NCBI GenBank assembly: GCA_024234265.1
Contig: JACKOM010000011.1
Location: 21,609-85,608 of the forward strand
Origin: Oceanospirillaceae bacterium
GTDB lineage: Bacteria; Pseudomonadota; Gammaproteobacteria; Pseudomonadales; Oceanobacteraceae
DNA length: 64,000 nucleotides
Direction of reading: 5' to 3'
In this document: one piece after another, positions 18,178 to 26,220 of the stretch
How positions within the stretch are numbered: the stretch's first letter is position 1
How the letters are laid out: every line of letters begins with the position of its first letter
Translations under genes and position numbers: made by a program
The notes under the pieces: generated by a model
What the model was told of the DNA's origin: nothing
What the model saw: only the letters and a program-made list of their open reading frames with translations
Databases searched by the model: none

Positions 18178-20124
18178 ATGTTCACACGTATTTATCATCT
18201 CAAAGTTCGTCAGAAACTTTTTATTCTGCTGATCAGTGGCCTGATCATTATGCTTAGCTGTGCACTGGCGGGCAGTGTCTGGCTTGCCCTCAGTCAACCT
18301 ACGCCAAATCAGATTTTACAGCCCCTGATTAATACCTATCATACCAACAGCCATTCGCCGGCCAGATGGATTGAATATCTCAACGAAGCGCAGTCCGAAT
18401 TTAATATTTCAGACGTCAGCATTTACAGCATGCAGGGTAAATTAATTGCCAGCAGCCGCAGCCATGTACCGGAAAATATTCATGAGGATAACAGTTCAAT
18501 CCTGCAACAAAGTTTGCTGGTAACCCCACAGGGCATATTGTTAATTAACAGTAAGCGTCGCTGGCTGGAAGCTATCGGCTCACTGGGCTTAATTGTATTC
18601 AGTGCCCTGATGATTTCTGGTTTAGGGCTTATTTACCTGAGCCTGATGCTACTGGATTATTTAATCACCCGCCCTATACGCAAACTCAATCACACCATGA
18701 CACTGATTTCCCAGACCAGTGATTTTAAAATCCGCGCCCGTCAATATTACCGCGACGAAATTGGTACCCTCGCAAAAAACTTCAACAGCATGCTGGATAT
18801 CATCGAAACCCATAGCCGGCAAATCAGTACCGAAAGCAAAAAAGCAAATGCGTCTAAACAGAGAGCAATAGAACTCTCTAAAAAAATGCACGAAATGAAC
18901 GAAAAACTCAGCACTGAGATAAAACAACGCATCAGTGCCGAGCAGGATATTTCAGATCTTCAGCAATACCTCAACAATATAATTGAATCCATGCCCAGTG
19001 CGATTATCGCAATAGACGCTGGCATTCATATCATCCAGTGCAACAGCGCCGCACAGGAACTTTTCAATGTACAAGCAGATGTCGCATTGCAAAAACCCCT
19101 GCAGACCATTTGCAGCCATCTGCAGGAATATTATGAGCCTATTCGCTACAGCGTTGATGATCAGCAACTTCTTAAAATTGAACGTATTAAATTACACTCC
19201 GATAATACTACCCGCCTGTTTGACCTGACCATTTACCCGCTGAAAAACAGTGAAAATCCCGGTGCCGTTATCCGTATCGACGATGTCAGCCAGCAGGTGC
19301 GCATGGAAGAAGTGCTGGTACAAAATGAAAAAATGATGTCCCTCGGCGGGCTTGCTGCCGGCATGGCACATGAAATTAACAACCCACTCGGAGCCATTAT
19401 TCATACCCTGCAGAATATGAACCGCAGGCTCGATCAGAAACTGCCTAAAAACATCGAAACCGCACTCGCGGTGGGTACCGATATCGGCAGTATCAGGGCC
19501 TATTTATCGGAACGGGGAATTTTTTCGTTTATCGATAATATTCGCGAAGCCGGTGAACGGGCCTCGCAAATTGTCAGCAACATGCTGCAGTTCAGCCGCC
19601 AGAGCCACAAAGATTTACACCCGCAGGATATCCATCAAATCATTGAGAGGGCCCTGTCTATTGCCAGCAATGATTACAACATGACAACCGGTTACGATTT
19701 TAAACGTATCGAACTGCTAAAAGATTTTGAATTTAACCTGCCCTTAGTGCCCTGCATTCCTTCCGAAATTGAGCAGGTTATTATTAATATCCTGAAAAAT
19801 GCCGCGCAGGCACTCAACGAATATGGCAATCAAAAAGAATTTGATATGGACTGGTTTGCGCGTATTGAAATCCATACCTACCTTGAACACGGGCAGGCGG
19901 TCATTGAAATTGCCGATAATGGCCCGGGCATGGATGAAGAAACCCGCAAACATATTTTTGAACCGTTTTTTACCACCAAGGATGTGGGCGCAGGTACGGG
20001 CCTCGGCCTGTCGGTGTCTTATTTTATTATGACCTCACACCACAATGGCGCCATGCAGGTCAGCAGCCAGCTGGGCCAGGGCAGCATATTTACCCTGTCA
20101 CTGCCGTTACAAAGCAATCCTTGA
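18178..20124 (+). CDS. Membrane sensor histidine kinase with HAMP and PAS domains (no adjacent regulator)
   Basis: A two-component sensor kinase of 648 residues. Membrane segments lie near 13-38 and 120-158, with a periplasmic region of about 85 residues between them. HAMP is near 160-212, coiled coil near 215-260, and PAS near 262-375 ([24 protein letters not shown]). The dimerisation domain has phospho-acceptor His398 in [10 protein letters not shown]. The ATPase domain has an N box ([11 protein letters not shown] near 540) and G boxes ([16 protein letters not shown] near 580-620). The end lacks a receiver domain, and no response regulator gene lies beside it. A homologue near panE and yajQ is known in Pseudomonas. 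Confidence 0.93.
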   Translation: MFTRIYHLKVRQKLFILLISGLIIMLSCALAGSVWLALSQPTPNQILQPLINTYHTNSHSPARWIEYLNEAQSEFNISDVSIYSMQGKLIASSRSHVPENIHEDNSSILQQSLLVTPQGILLINSKRRWLEAIGSLGLIVFSALMISGLGLIYLSLMLLDYLITRPIRKLNHTMTLISQTSDFKIRARQYYRDEIGTLAKNFNSMLDIIETHSRQISTESKKANASKQRAIELSKKMHEMNEKLSTEIKQRISAEQDISDLQQYLNNIIESMPSAIIAIDAGIHIIQCNSAAQELFNVQADVALQKPLQTICSHLQEYYEPIRYSVDDQQLLKIERIKLHSDNTTRLFDLTIYPLKNSENPGAVIRIDDVSQQVRMEEVLVQNEKMMSLGGLAAGMAHEINNPLGAIIHTLQNMNRRLDQKLPKNIETALAVGTDIGSIRAYLSERGIFSFIDNIREAGERASQIVSNMLQFSRQSHKDLHPQDIHQIIERALSIASNDYNMTTGYDFKRIELLKDFEFNLPLVPCIPSEIEQVIINILKNAAQALNEYGNQKEFDMDWFARIEIHTYLEHGQAVIEIADNGPGMDEETRKHIFEPFFTTKDVGAGTGLGLSVSYFIMTSHHNGAMQVSSQLGQGSIFTLSLPLQSNP

Positions 20125-20149
20125 CCTGTCCGCTAAGCTTTCAGTACCA

Positions 20150-20325
20150 TGCGCGCGTTTTGTGGTGCACTGCCTGCAGTGTTAAACGGGAAACTGGTGA
20201 TCAATCCAGTGCTGCCCCCGCAACGGTGATCGGTTAAGGGACAACATTTGCCACTGTGCTTTTTGCATGGGAAGGCGTTGCCCCGGATGTTAAATCATCA
20301 GACCGTAAGCCCGGATACCGGCCCG
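20150..20325 (+). ncRNA. Cobalamin (B12) riboswitch
   Basis: The conserved core is readable: AAACGGGAA near 20183, CTGGTGATCAATCCAGTGCTG near 20194-20214, CCCCCGCAACGGTGAT (B12 box) near 20215-20230, CCACTG near 20251, GGGAAGGCG near 20270, then a closing part with CAGACCGTAAGCCCGGATACCGG near 20301-20323. It follows the kinase gene and precedes the BtuB-like receptor. Behind it, ACGG...GCGG and CCGCCGT (20338-20363) can fold over the GGAGG of the receptor gene, which suggests translational switching: high cobalamin would mask the ribosome binding site. Confidence 0.9.
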
Positions 20326-20361
20326 AAACAATCATTAACGGTGTTGCGGAGGGCGACCGCC

Positions 20362-22206
20362 GTGCAAAATTTGCACTGCACTCTTATTTCCTGTCTGGCG
20401 GGTATTTCCTGCTTTTTTGCTGGCACTTCATCTGGCCACGCAGAAACCCAGACCTTAAACACAGTCGAAGTCACCGGCTATGAACAGCCCGGCGTGCCCC
20501 TGTCTGCCTATTTTTTAGATTTTGAACTACAAACTTATCAGGATGATTTAGCGGGTGTTTTAAATCACCAGGCGGGTATTCAAACCCAGCGCGCCGGTGG
20601 CATTGGGGCTTACAGCAGCCTGTGGTTACGGGGCAGCCCTGCAAAACAATTGCGCCTTTATCTGGATAATTTTGATTTAAATGATCCACTCACGGGTGGC
20701 ATTAATCTCGCGCTGATTCCCATGCAATTACTGGAAAGCGCAACCATTTACCCCGATTACCAGCCCATGCATCTGGGCAATTCAGGCTTAGGCGGCGCTA
20801 TTGTATTAAATACCCCCCAGCAACGCAGCGGCAGCCAATTGCAGGCTGAGGCAGGCAGTTTTGGTTATGCGGGGCTGCACGGTGGTTATTACACCCCCAC
20901 TTTTACCCTGATGGCCGGTGCACAACAGGCCGATAATAATTTCACTTACCTGGATGATAACGGCACAGACCGTAATCAGGATGATGATTTTTATACCACG
21001 CGCCAGAATAATCAGAATAACAGCCACTACCTTTTAAGCCGCTGGCAGCCGGATAATTTCGATATTTTATATTTGCATCAGGATTACCTCACCGGCATCA
21101 GTAATACCCGCAATACGGCACAACAGACACAATGGCAAACCATAGGGGATAAATTTGCCCTGCGTTATGCCACGGATTTTGGCGGCACATTCGAAACCCT
21201 GTTAAATAAACAATATCAGTTTTATAACGACCCCCTCAGCGAAGTCGGCTTAAACCAGGACGATTTTGTCTACGATTACTGGCAACACAAATTCGGCTGG
21301 CAATCGGATGCAGTTCCTATGGCGAGCAGCCACCTGTATTACAGCCTGCACCACACACATGATGAAATTCGCAGCGATGATCAACTGCAACAAAAAATAA
21401 ACCGCTATACCCGCCAACAATGGGATGCAGGCCTGCATCTTGATATCAATGAATATGTCGCACTGGATGCACGCCAGGAATGGATTCATGATCAAACGGA
21501 TTACACAACATCCGCATTTGCCGCTAACCTGCAGACATCTTTGTCCGTCATTGCATTTTCACTGCAGGGCGGCATGTTACAACGCGCCCCGACCCTCGCC
21601 GAATTGTATGTTACCCAACCACTATTAAATGCCAACGCCGATTTAAACAAAGAAACCATGGCCTTTATCGCGGCATCCGCGGCAACTCATATCAATAACA
21701 CCGAGATTAAACTCAATATATTCCAGCGCGAATTCCGCGACATTATCGTGGTGTTATACGATTCACGCGGTATAGGCAAAAGCAGCAATTTTCAGTCCGC
21801 ACAAATTAACGGCACTGAACTCAGCATTAACCAGCGGTGGCACTATGTGGATATCAGCCTGCAGCACAGCAGCCTGAATACCCTCAACCAAACCGATAAC
21901 GCCGCATTGCAGGGTAAAAAATTACCGGGCTTTTATCACCAGAGCAGTGATGCAAATGTGTTATTTAAGCTGAACAACATCACCTGGAATATCAATTACA
22001 ACCTGCAGGACGAGCTGTATTTCGACAGTGCCAACCTGGTTAAAGCCCGCAGTAAACCCACCTGGAATACGGCCATCAGCCAGCAGTGGGCAGAGCAGAA
22101 ATTAAGTCTGCAAATATACAACCTGCGCAACGAAGCGTATCAAACCTTTAAAAATCAACCTGCGCCCGGGCGCTACGGCATTATCACTTACAACGTACAC
22201 TTCTGA
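20362..22206 (+). CDS. btuB: TonB-dependent outer-membrane receptor, BtuB-like (cobalamin uptake)
   Basis: Imports cobalamin or a related corrinoid across the outer membrane using TonB energy. I chose the GTG at 20362, preceded by GGAGG at nine bases, because upstream in-frame ATGs lie inside the riboswitch and only this start gives a signal peptide (hydrophobic stretch ending GHA before ETQ). This gives 614 residues, the usual size of BtuB. A TonB box (TLNTVEVTG) follows the signal. The plug has VLNHQAGIQTQRAGG, LWLRGSPAKQLRLYLDN and LGGAIVLNT. The barrel ends in a C-terminal aromatic residue (YNVHF). The lipoprotein gene begins seven bases after the stop. The riboswitch gives the substrate assignment. 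Confidence 0.88.
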   Translation: MQNLHCTLISCLAGISCFFAGTSSGHAETQTLNTVEVTGYEQPGVPLSAYFLDFELQTYQDDLAGVLNHQAGIQTQRAGGIGAYSSLWLRGSPAKQLRLYLDNFDLNDPLTGGINLALIPMQLLESATIYPDYQPMHLGNSGLGGAIVLNTPQQRSGSQLQAEAGSFGYAGLHGGYYTPTFTLMAGAQQADNNFTYLDDNGTDRNQDDDFYTTRQNNQNNSHYLLSRWQPDNFDILYLHQDYLTGISNTRNTAQQTQWQTIGDKFALRYATDFGGTFETLLNKQYQFYNDPLSEVGLNQDDFVYDYWQHKFGWQSDAVPMASSHLYYSLHHTHDEIRSDDQLQQKINRYTRQQWDAGLHLDINEYVALDARQEWIHDQTDYTTSAFAANLQTSLSVIAFSLQGGMLQRAPTLAELYVTQPLLNANADLNKETMAFIAASAATHINNTEIKLNIFQREFRDIIVVLYDSRGIGKSSNFQSAQINGTELSINQRWHYVDISLQHSSLNTLNQTDNAALQGKKLPGFYHQSSDANVLFKLNNITWNINYNLQDELYFDSANLVKARSKPTWNTAISQQWAEQKLSLQIYNLRNEAYQTFKNQPAPGRYGIITYNVHF

Positions 22207-22213
22207 GGGAAAC

Positions 22214-23368
22214 ATGAAAAAACTATTATTACTGGCCCTGCTGAGCCAGCTTGCTGCGTGTAATCTTCTTGATGAAAACAAAAATACCGCTGGCCCATCG
22301 GTCAGCAACCTGACCGAAGACAGCGCAGATATCCGCGTGGCTAAATTCAGCCCTGAAGGGGATATCTGGCTGAGCGTGAATGACAACAGCAACCCTGTCA
22401 TCAGCATTTTTAAACAACAAAATGGCGAGTGGCAAAAACAGGAAACCGATATTGCAACAACCCACCCGGTGACTGAAATCGCTTTTGTACGCGGCCGCAG
22501 TGACCTAAACGACGGTGCATTATTAACCCTGACAGCCGCCGATTACGGCAGCAGCGATCTGGCATTTCTGAGCAGCGATCTGAGCGATCTGCAAAGCAAT
22601 TTACAACCAAAGGCCTACAGCGATATTAAATACCAATTAGGCAATGAGCGTGTTTACCAGATTGGCCGTTTTGATCTCGATTATATTGCCAGTGTGAGTT
22701 ATGACGATTTAATTGCGACAGTCAGTTATCAGTACAGTGTGAATGATGATGGCCTGACCGGTGCTAACCCCTATACCGTGATTGAAAAAGCAAATAACAA
22801 TGCCTACCTTATCCGTTACGGCAGCACCAGCATCTGGCAAATCAATCCACAGGCCAGCGCAGAGGAAGATTTTAAACTCGCAGAAATTGATCTGAGTGAT
22901 TTTGCCGATGCCGATGGCACACCGGAAATGGCTGACGCTGTTTTAGTCGGTGATGTGCTGTATGTGATTCTGCAACGCCTTGAGTATTATGATGCGATTC
23001 ACAAAGGCCTGTTAATCGCGATTGATACCACTGATAACAGCATTATTGATCTGGATAATACTGCAGAGGGTACTAATGGTTTAGAACTGTTAGTCACAAA
23101 CCCTGAAAACATTCAGTACGTGAATAACAAATTGTTAATTAATGCCGTTGGTCGTTATGCCGCATGGGATGGCAGCCGTGATGCAGAATATACCGGTGGT
23201 GTGGAAACCATTAATCCACAAACCCTCGACCAGACTTTAATTTTTGCCAACAACGCCAGCACAGGTCAAACCAGCAGCTGCTCAGTGTATGGCGATAAAA
23301 TGCTGTTAAATCAATATTTCTCTTATGGTTCGAATAAAGTGACATTAGTGGAAAACATCAATATCTGA
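22214..23368 (+). CDS. Lipoprotein in the btuB riboswitch operon, probable beta-propeller
   Basis: A 384-residue lipoprotein: MKKLLLLALLSQLAAC has a lipobox with Cys16, followed by a short Asn/Asp linker. The body has repeated strand-turn units (KFSPEGDIWLSVND, DSAVN-type turns, YLIRYGSTSIWQINP, AVLVGDVLYVILQRL, NIQYVNNKLLINAVG, CSVYGDKMLLNQYF), which suggest a beta-propeller of about seven blades. It sits seven bases after btuB under the same cobalamin riboswitch. In Bacteroides, the surface lipoprotein BtuG, a seven-bladed propeller, hands cobalamin to BtuB. An analogous role here is inference from context and fold impression, not from sequence identity. AGGGA precedes the ATG. Confidence 0.75.
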   Translation: MKKLLLLALLSQLAACNLLDENKNTAGPSVSNLTEDSADIRVAKFSPEGDIWLSVNDNSNPVISIFKQQNGEWQKQETDIATTHPVTEIAFVRGRSDLNDGALLTLTAADYGSSDLAFLSSDLSDLQSNLQPKAYSDIKYQLGNERVYQIGRFDLDYIASVSYDDLIATVSYQYSVNDDGLTGANPYTVIEKANNNAYLIRYGSTSIWQINPQASAEEDFKLAEIDLSDFADADGTPEMADAVLVGDVLYVILQRLEYYDAIHKGLLIAIDTTDNSIIDLDNTAEGTNGLELLVTNPENIQYVNNKLLINAVGRYAAWDGSRDAEYTGGVETINPQTLDQTLIFANNASTGQTSSCSVYGDKMLLNQYFSYGSNKVTLVENINI

Positions 23369-23373
23369 AGCAT

Positions 23374-23385
23374 AAAAAAAGCGCC
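23374..23385 (+). terminator. Left half of a terminator split by an insertion
   Basis: AAAAAAAGCGCC begins eight bases past the lipoprotein stop, but its partner GGCGCTTTTTTT is at 24013-24024, 628 bases away. Adjoining bases extend the match to 15 bp (CATAAAAAAAGCGCC at 23371-23385 against 24013-24027). Joined at the TAAGGC repeats they would make a perfect bidirectional terminator with a GTAA loop, shared by this operon and the convergent chemoreceptor gene. Confidence 0.75.
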
Positions 23386-23419
23386 GTAAGGCCACTACTG
23401 CCACACAGTTTGAAACTAG

Positions 23420-23459
23420 AAAGCGTTGAATGAATAAATTTCATTCAACGCTTTTTTAT
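23420..23459 (+). terminator. Strong terminator inside the inserted element
   Basis: A 14-bp stem (AAAGCGTTGAATGA and its complement) with a short loop, then a T run. It now can serve the btuB operon in place of the split hairpin. Confidence 0.85.
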
Positions 23460-23499
23460 TTGCAGTGATTTACTCCGGCGTTAATCAGAACACTTCATG

Positions 23500-23930
23500 C
23501 GAACTTGCTGCGCCGTTTTTTAAAGCGACATAGCCCGTAGCTGGCATGGATGCCAGCAAAGCGCCGGCGAAGCTAGGCAGGATGCCGAATGGCGCGTGGG
23601 CGTAATGGCGCGCCGAAAAAATCGGAAACAAGCAGCAGTGTGAGCGAAGGAAGGGTCTGGGAAGTCCCTTCCCAGAAAGAAAAAACGGGATTTAATTGTC
23701 GTCATTTTTTGTCTGGACATGGCTTTACGGGGGCCTTCCCCCCGTGCCCCCGCTTTGAACGCAACCGGGCGTTTGTCCTCACTCCAACAAAAAACATTCG
23801 CCCCCGCGCTATGGGGCATCCTGCCCTGGGGTCCCTCGCTTCGCCAGCATCCCTGCTGGCTCGGGCGTGTTTTTTGTTTGCGTTTCGGCGCCCTTGAGCG
23901 TTCATTCTGTGCTCATCACAAACGACGGTT
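23500..23930. repeat. Palindrome-rich block with ORF-like frame, probable dispersed repeat
   Basis: The block is GC-rich compared with its edges and contains several short palindromes and C/G runs. Frames on both strands stay open for about 100 codons, for example 23589-23897 plus, giving Arg/Pro/Ser-rich peptides with VSEGRVWEVPSQ. There is no ribosome binding site and no coherent codon use. I have an impression of similar peptides annotated as hypothetical in other gammaproteobacteria, which would fit a dispersed intergenic repeat; this is from memory and unchecked. Confidence 0.45.
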
Positions 23931-23948
23931 AAACCTGCACAATCTAAA

Positions 23949-23979
23949 CAAAGAGGGCCTCAAACGAGGCCCTGTTTTT
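23949..23979. terminator. Terminator at the right part of the inserted element
   Basis: AGGGCCTC and GAGGCCCT with an AAAC loop (23954-23973), an A-rich left flank and TTTTT on the right, so it can work in both directions. It now lies about 60 bases past the stop of the minus-strand chemoreceptor gene. Confidence 0.8.
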
Positions 23980-24037
23980 GGATGCAAAATTGTGGAACAG
24001 CCGTGGTCATAAGGCGCTTTTTTTATGCTCGTTAATT

Positions 24038-26062
24038 TCACACCCTGAAAGTTTGTAGCTTTTCCTGCAGGGAACGGGTCAGGCGGGATACTTCGCCAAT
24101 CGCTTCCACCGTATGTTTGGCATCATCCACGGTTTCACGGCCAAGTTCATTAATCGATAAAACGTTCTGGTCGATTTCATGGGCAACCTTGGTTTGCTCG
24201 GCGGCAGAAACCGTGATTTTTTTATTACTGCCGAGAATCTCATTTACCGCCGCCACTATCTGCTGCAGGGCATCACCCACTTTGCCGGAGGTTTCCACCG
24301 TATGCTGGGCTTTCTGATGGCTTTGCCCCATGGCTTTTACCGAATCGGAAATACCGCTGTGGATAGATGTCATTACCACTTCTATTTCCTGGGCGGAGGT
24401 CTGTGTGCGGCTCGCCAGGGTGCGCACTTCATCCGCCACCACCGCAAAACCACGGCCCTGCTCACCGGCACGGGCCGCTTCAATCGCGGCATTTAATGCC
24501 AACAGGTTTGTTTGCTCAGCAATGCCTTTAATTACCGACAGCATATTCGCGATATTGGTGGAATTATCCGCTAATTTATTGATCACATCCGCCGAGCGCA
24601 TAATTTCATCCGCCAGCTGATTAATTTGCCCAAGGGTATCCACCACCACTTTACTGGCAACGTCCGCCTCTTGTTTTGCCCTATCCGCTGAATGGGAGGC
24701 CTCATCACTTTGTTTTGCGACTTCCTCTGCGGTGGAAGCCATTTCTGTCACCGCAGAAGCCACTTGTTCAGTTTGTTTTAATTGTTCACTGGCGGCATGG
24801 CTGCTCTGCCCGGCATTCTTTTCTACCAACAATACTTCTTTACTGACATCTTCCGCGGTTTGTTGCACGGCTTCGATCAGCTGGTGAATTTTTTCCACCA
24901 TATTATTAAATTCACGGGATAATTCGCCCATTTCATCATTGGATGCCACATCCACCCGTACGCGCATATCCCCCTGGGCGACTTTCTGCGCGGCCTTATA
25001 AAAGGCATCTACCGTAGTGCGCACCGCGAGGAAAAACGCCGCATATAAATACACTATGGTGAACATCACTAATGCAATAAGGGCGGCCACTGTAATTAAA
25101 CGCTTGGTTTGCGAGCTTAAACGCTGATCGAGAATTTTCTCCGCCAGCGGCAGGGATACATCCGCCACCGCCATCATTTTTGCCTGACGCTCATCCACAT
25201 AATCAGCAAAATCCACCCAGGACATAGACACATCCATGGCGGAGACAATTTCCTCATCGAGTTTTATTTTGATGTCGTTAAGCGCAGCAGTGGATTCAGC
25301 AAAAGGTTTTTCAAAACTTTGTTTAAACTGCGCGCTGTTTTTGAGGATAACCTCATGGCTGCGCCCCATGTCTTTTTCGGTATTGTTCAGGCCATCGTAA
25401 GCGGCATTGAGCATATCGTAGGTGACTGTCTGAATATATTTTTCGATCAGCGCATAAATACCCACAGTACGCACCTGGCCAAGCGCCGCAAGGTATTGCG
25501 GATACTGGGACATCTGTAATTTCAGTAATAACTGCACATCGGGGTTGGTATCCTGCGCCAGGCCAGAATCCTGCGCCGCCACCTGGGCGAGGAATAAAAT
25601 CTCCTTCACCACCTGCTGGTACAGGTTGTACTGGTCCACCACTGTGGGCTGTTTATTATCACCACCACGGGAAAGGCGCTGCTGCCAGGCCGACAGGTTA
25701 TTTTCCACCGCGTTGCCGATGGCTTTGCCTTTGTATTTACTGCGCAGTTCTTCGAGCCCGGCAAACAGTTTTTTCTCCGCGGCCATCACAGCTTCATCCA
25801 CTTCCGGACGTTTGTAGAAATTCACCACAGCGGCAATATCACGGTAACTGCCCGCCGCATTGGCCACGGCCATCACATCACGCACGGCATTAAGGGAAAC
25901 TTTTTCGGCCTTGGTGGCCTGAATGGTGGCGTAGGACTGGTGAATAATCGCGTAACTTAACAACAGCAAAGGAATGAAAAACGTCACGCTGATCACCCCA
26001 AACTTCTGGGCGTAGGTGAGTTTGTTCATCAGCATCACGGCAGGGGCTAATAATCTGCGCAC
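24038..26062 (-). CDS. Methyl-accepting chemotaxis protein with large helical sensor domain
   Basis: A chemoreceptor of 674 residues. Membrane segment 1 is at about 20-40. A long helical periplasmic region (about 45-325) follows, larger than the four-helix sensor of the other receptor here and in the size range of helical bimodular sensors. Segment 2 is near 327-350, HAMP near 352-405, and the signalling hairpin has the tip [20 protein letters not shown]...[15 protein letters not shown] near 510-550. It has no C-terminal pentapeptide. The start is a GTG preceded by AAGGA; a downstream ATG (residue 10 or 12) is possible. The ligand is unknown. It faces the btuB operon convergently. Confidence 0.94.
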   Translation of the reverse strand: MRRLLAPAVMLMNKLTYAQKFGVISVTFFIPLLLLSYAIIHQSYATIQATKAEKVSLNAVRDVMAVANAAGSYRDIAAVVNFYKRPEVDEAVMAAEKKLFAGLEELRSKYKGKAIGNAVENNLSAWQQRLSRGGDNKQPTVVDQYNLYQQVVKEILFLAQVAAQDSGLAQDTNPDVQLLLKLQMSQYPQYLAALGQVRTVGIYALIEKYIQTVTYDMLNAAYDGLNNTEKDMGRSHEVILKNSAQFKQSFEKPFAESTAALNDIKIKLDEEIVSAMDVSMSWVDFADYVDERQAKMMAVADVSLPLAEKILDQRLSSQTKRLITVAALIALVMFTIVYLYAAFFLAVRTTVDAFYKAAQKVAQGDMRVRVDVASNDEMGELSREFNNMVEKIHQLIEAVQQTAEDVSKEVLLVEKNAGQSSHAASEQLKQTEQVASAVTEMASTAEEVAKQSDEASHSADRAKQEADVASKVVVDTLGQINQLADEIMRSADVINKLADNSTNIANMLSVIKGIAEQTNLLALNAAIEAARAGEQGRGFAVVADEVRTLASRTQTSAQEIEVVMTSIHSGISDSVKAMGQSHQKAQHTVETSGKVGDALQQIVAAVNEILGSNKKITVSAAEQTKVAHEIDQNVLSINELGRETVDDAKHTVEAIGEVSRLTRSLQEKLQTFRV

Positions 26063-26205
26063 TCTGGTTTCCTTTACTTCCTTCTACAGCTATCACTCAG
26101 TGTAGACGTTTTTCCCCAGAGGAAACTCCGGGCAGGCAAATGGCGTAAAACAACCAGAACAGATGAAAAAACAATGGGTTACGATACCGGCGGTAGCGCA
26201 ACCCT

Positions 26206-26220
26206 CTAGGGAACCTCTAA
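26206..26220. repeat. Solitary end-like repeat CTAGGGAACCTCTAA beside aceF
   Basis: CTAGGGAACCTCT matches the first 13 bases of the MITE at 37526 (CTAG duplication plus end GGAACCTCT). It abuts the aceF stop codon directly. No second end is visible nearby, so it is a remnant or a coincidence. Confidence 0.45.

Larger units (their letters stand above)
23387..24015. mobile_element. Inserted element of about 617 bp flanked by TAAGGC direct repeats
   Basis: This is the longest gene-free stretch of the window. The direct repeats TAAGGC at 23387-23392 and 24010-24015 flank it, and removing one repeat plus the insert (23393-24009) restores a perfect terminator hairpin. The ends show a loose inverted match, with CCAC-x-x-CTG...CCACA...TTTG readable from both sides. 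Inside are several palindromes (GCTGGCAT GG ATGCCAGC at 23540-23557; GCCAGCA TCCC TGCTGGC at 23843-23860) and two terminators, but no transposase. It is probably a non-autonomous dispersed repeat moved by machinery encoded elsewhere. Confidence 0.65.

Noticed and set aside
20248..20361. N-terminal extension of the BtuB-like receptor from an ATG at 20248
   Set aside because: These codons overlap the riboswitch aptamer and would bury the signal peptide. The GTG at 20362 has a GGAGG site.
23589..23897. A 102-codon frame in the btuB-chemoreceptor gap as a gene
   Set aside because: It lies in the palindromic insert, has open frames on both strands and no ribosome binding site, so I treat it as part of a repeat.
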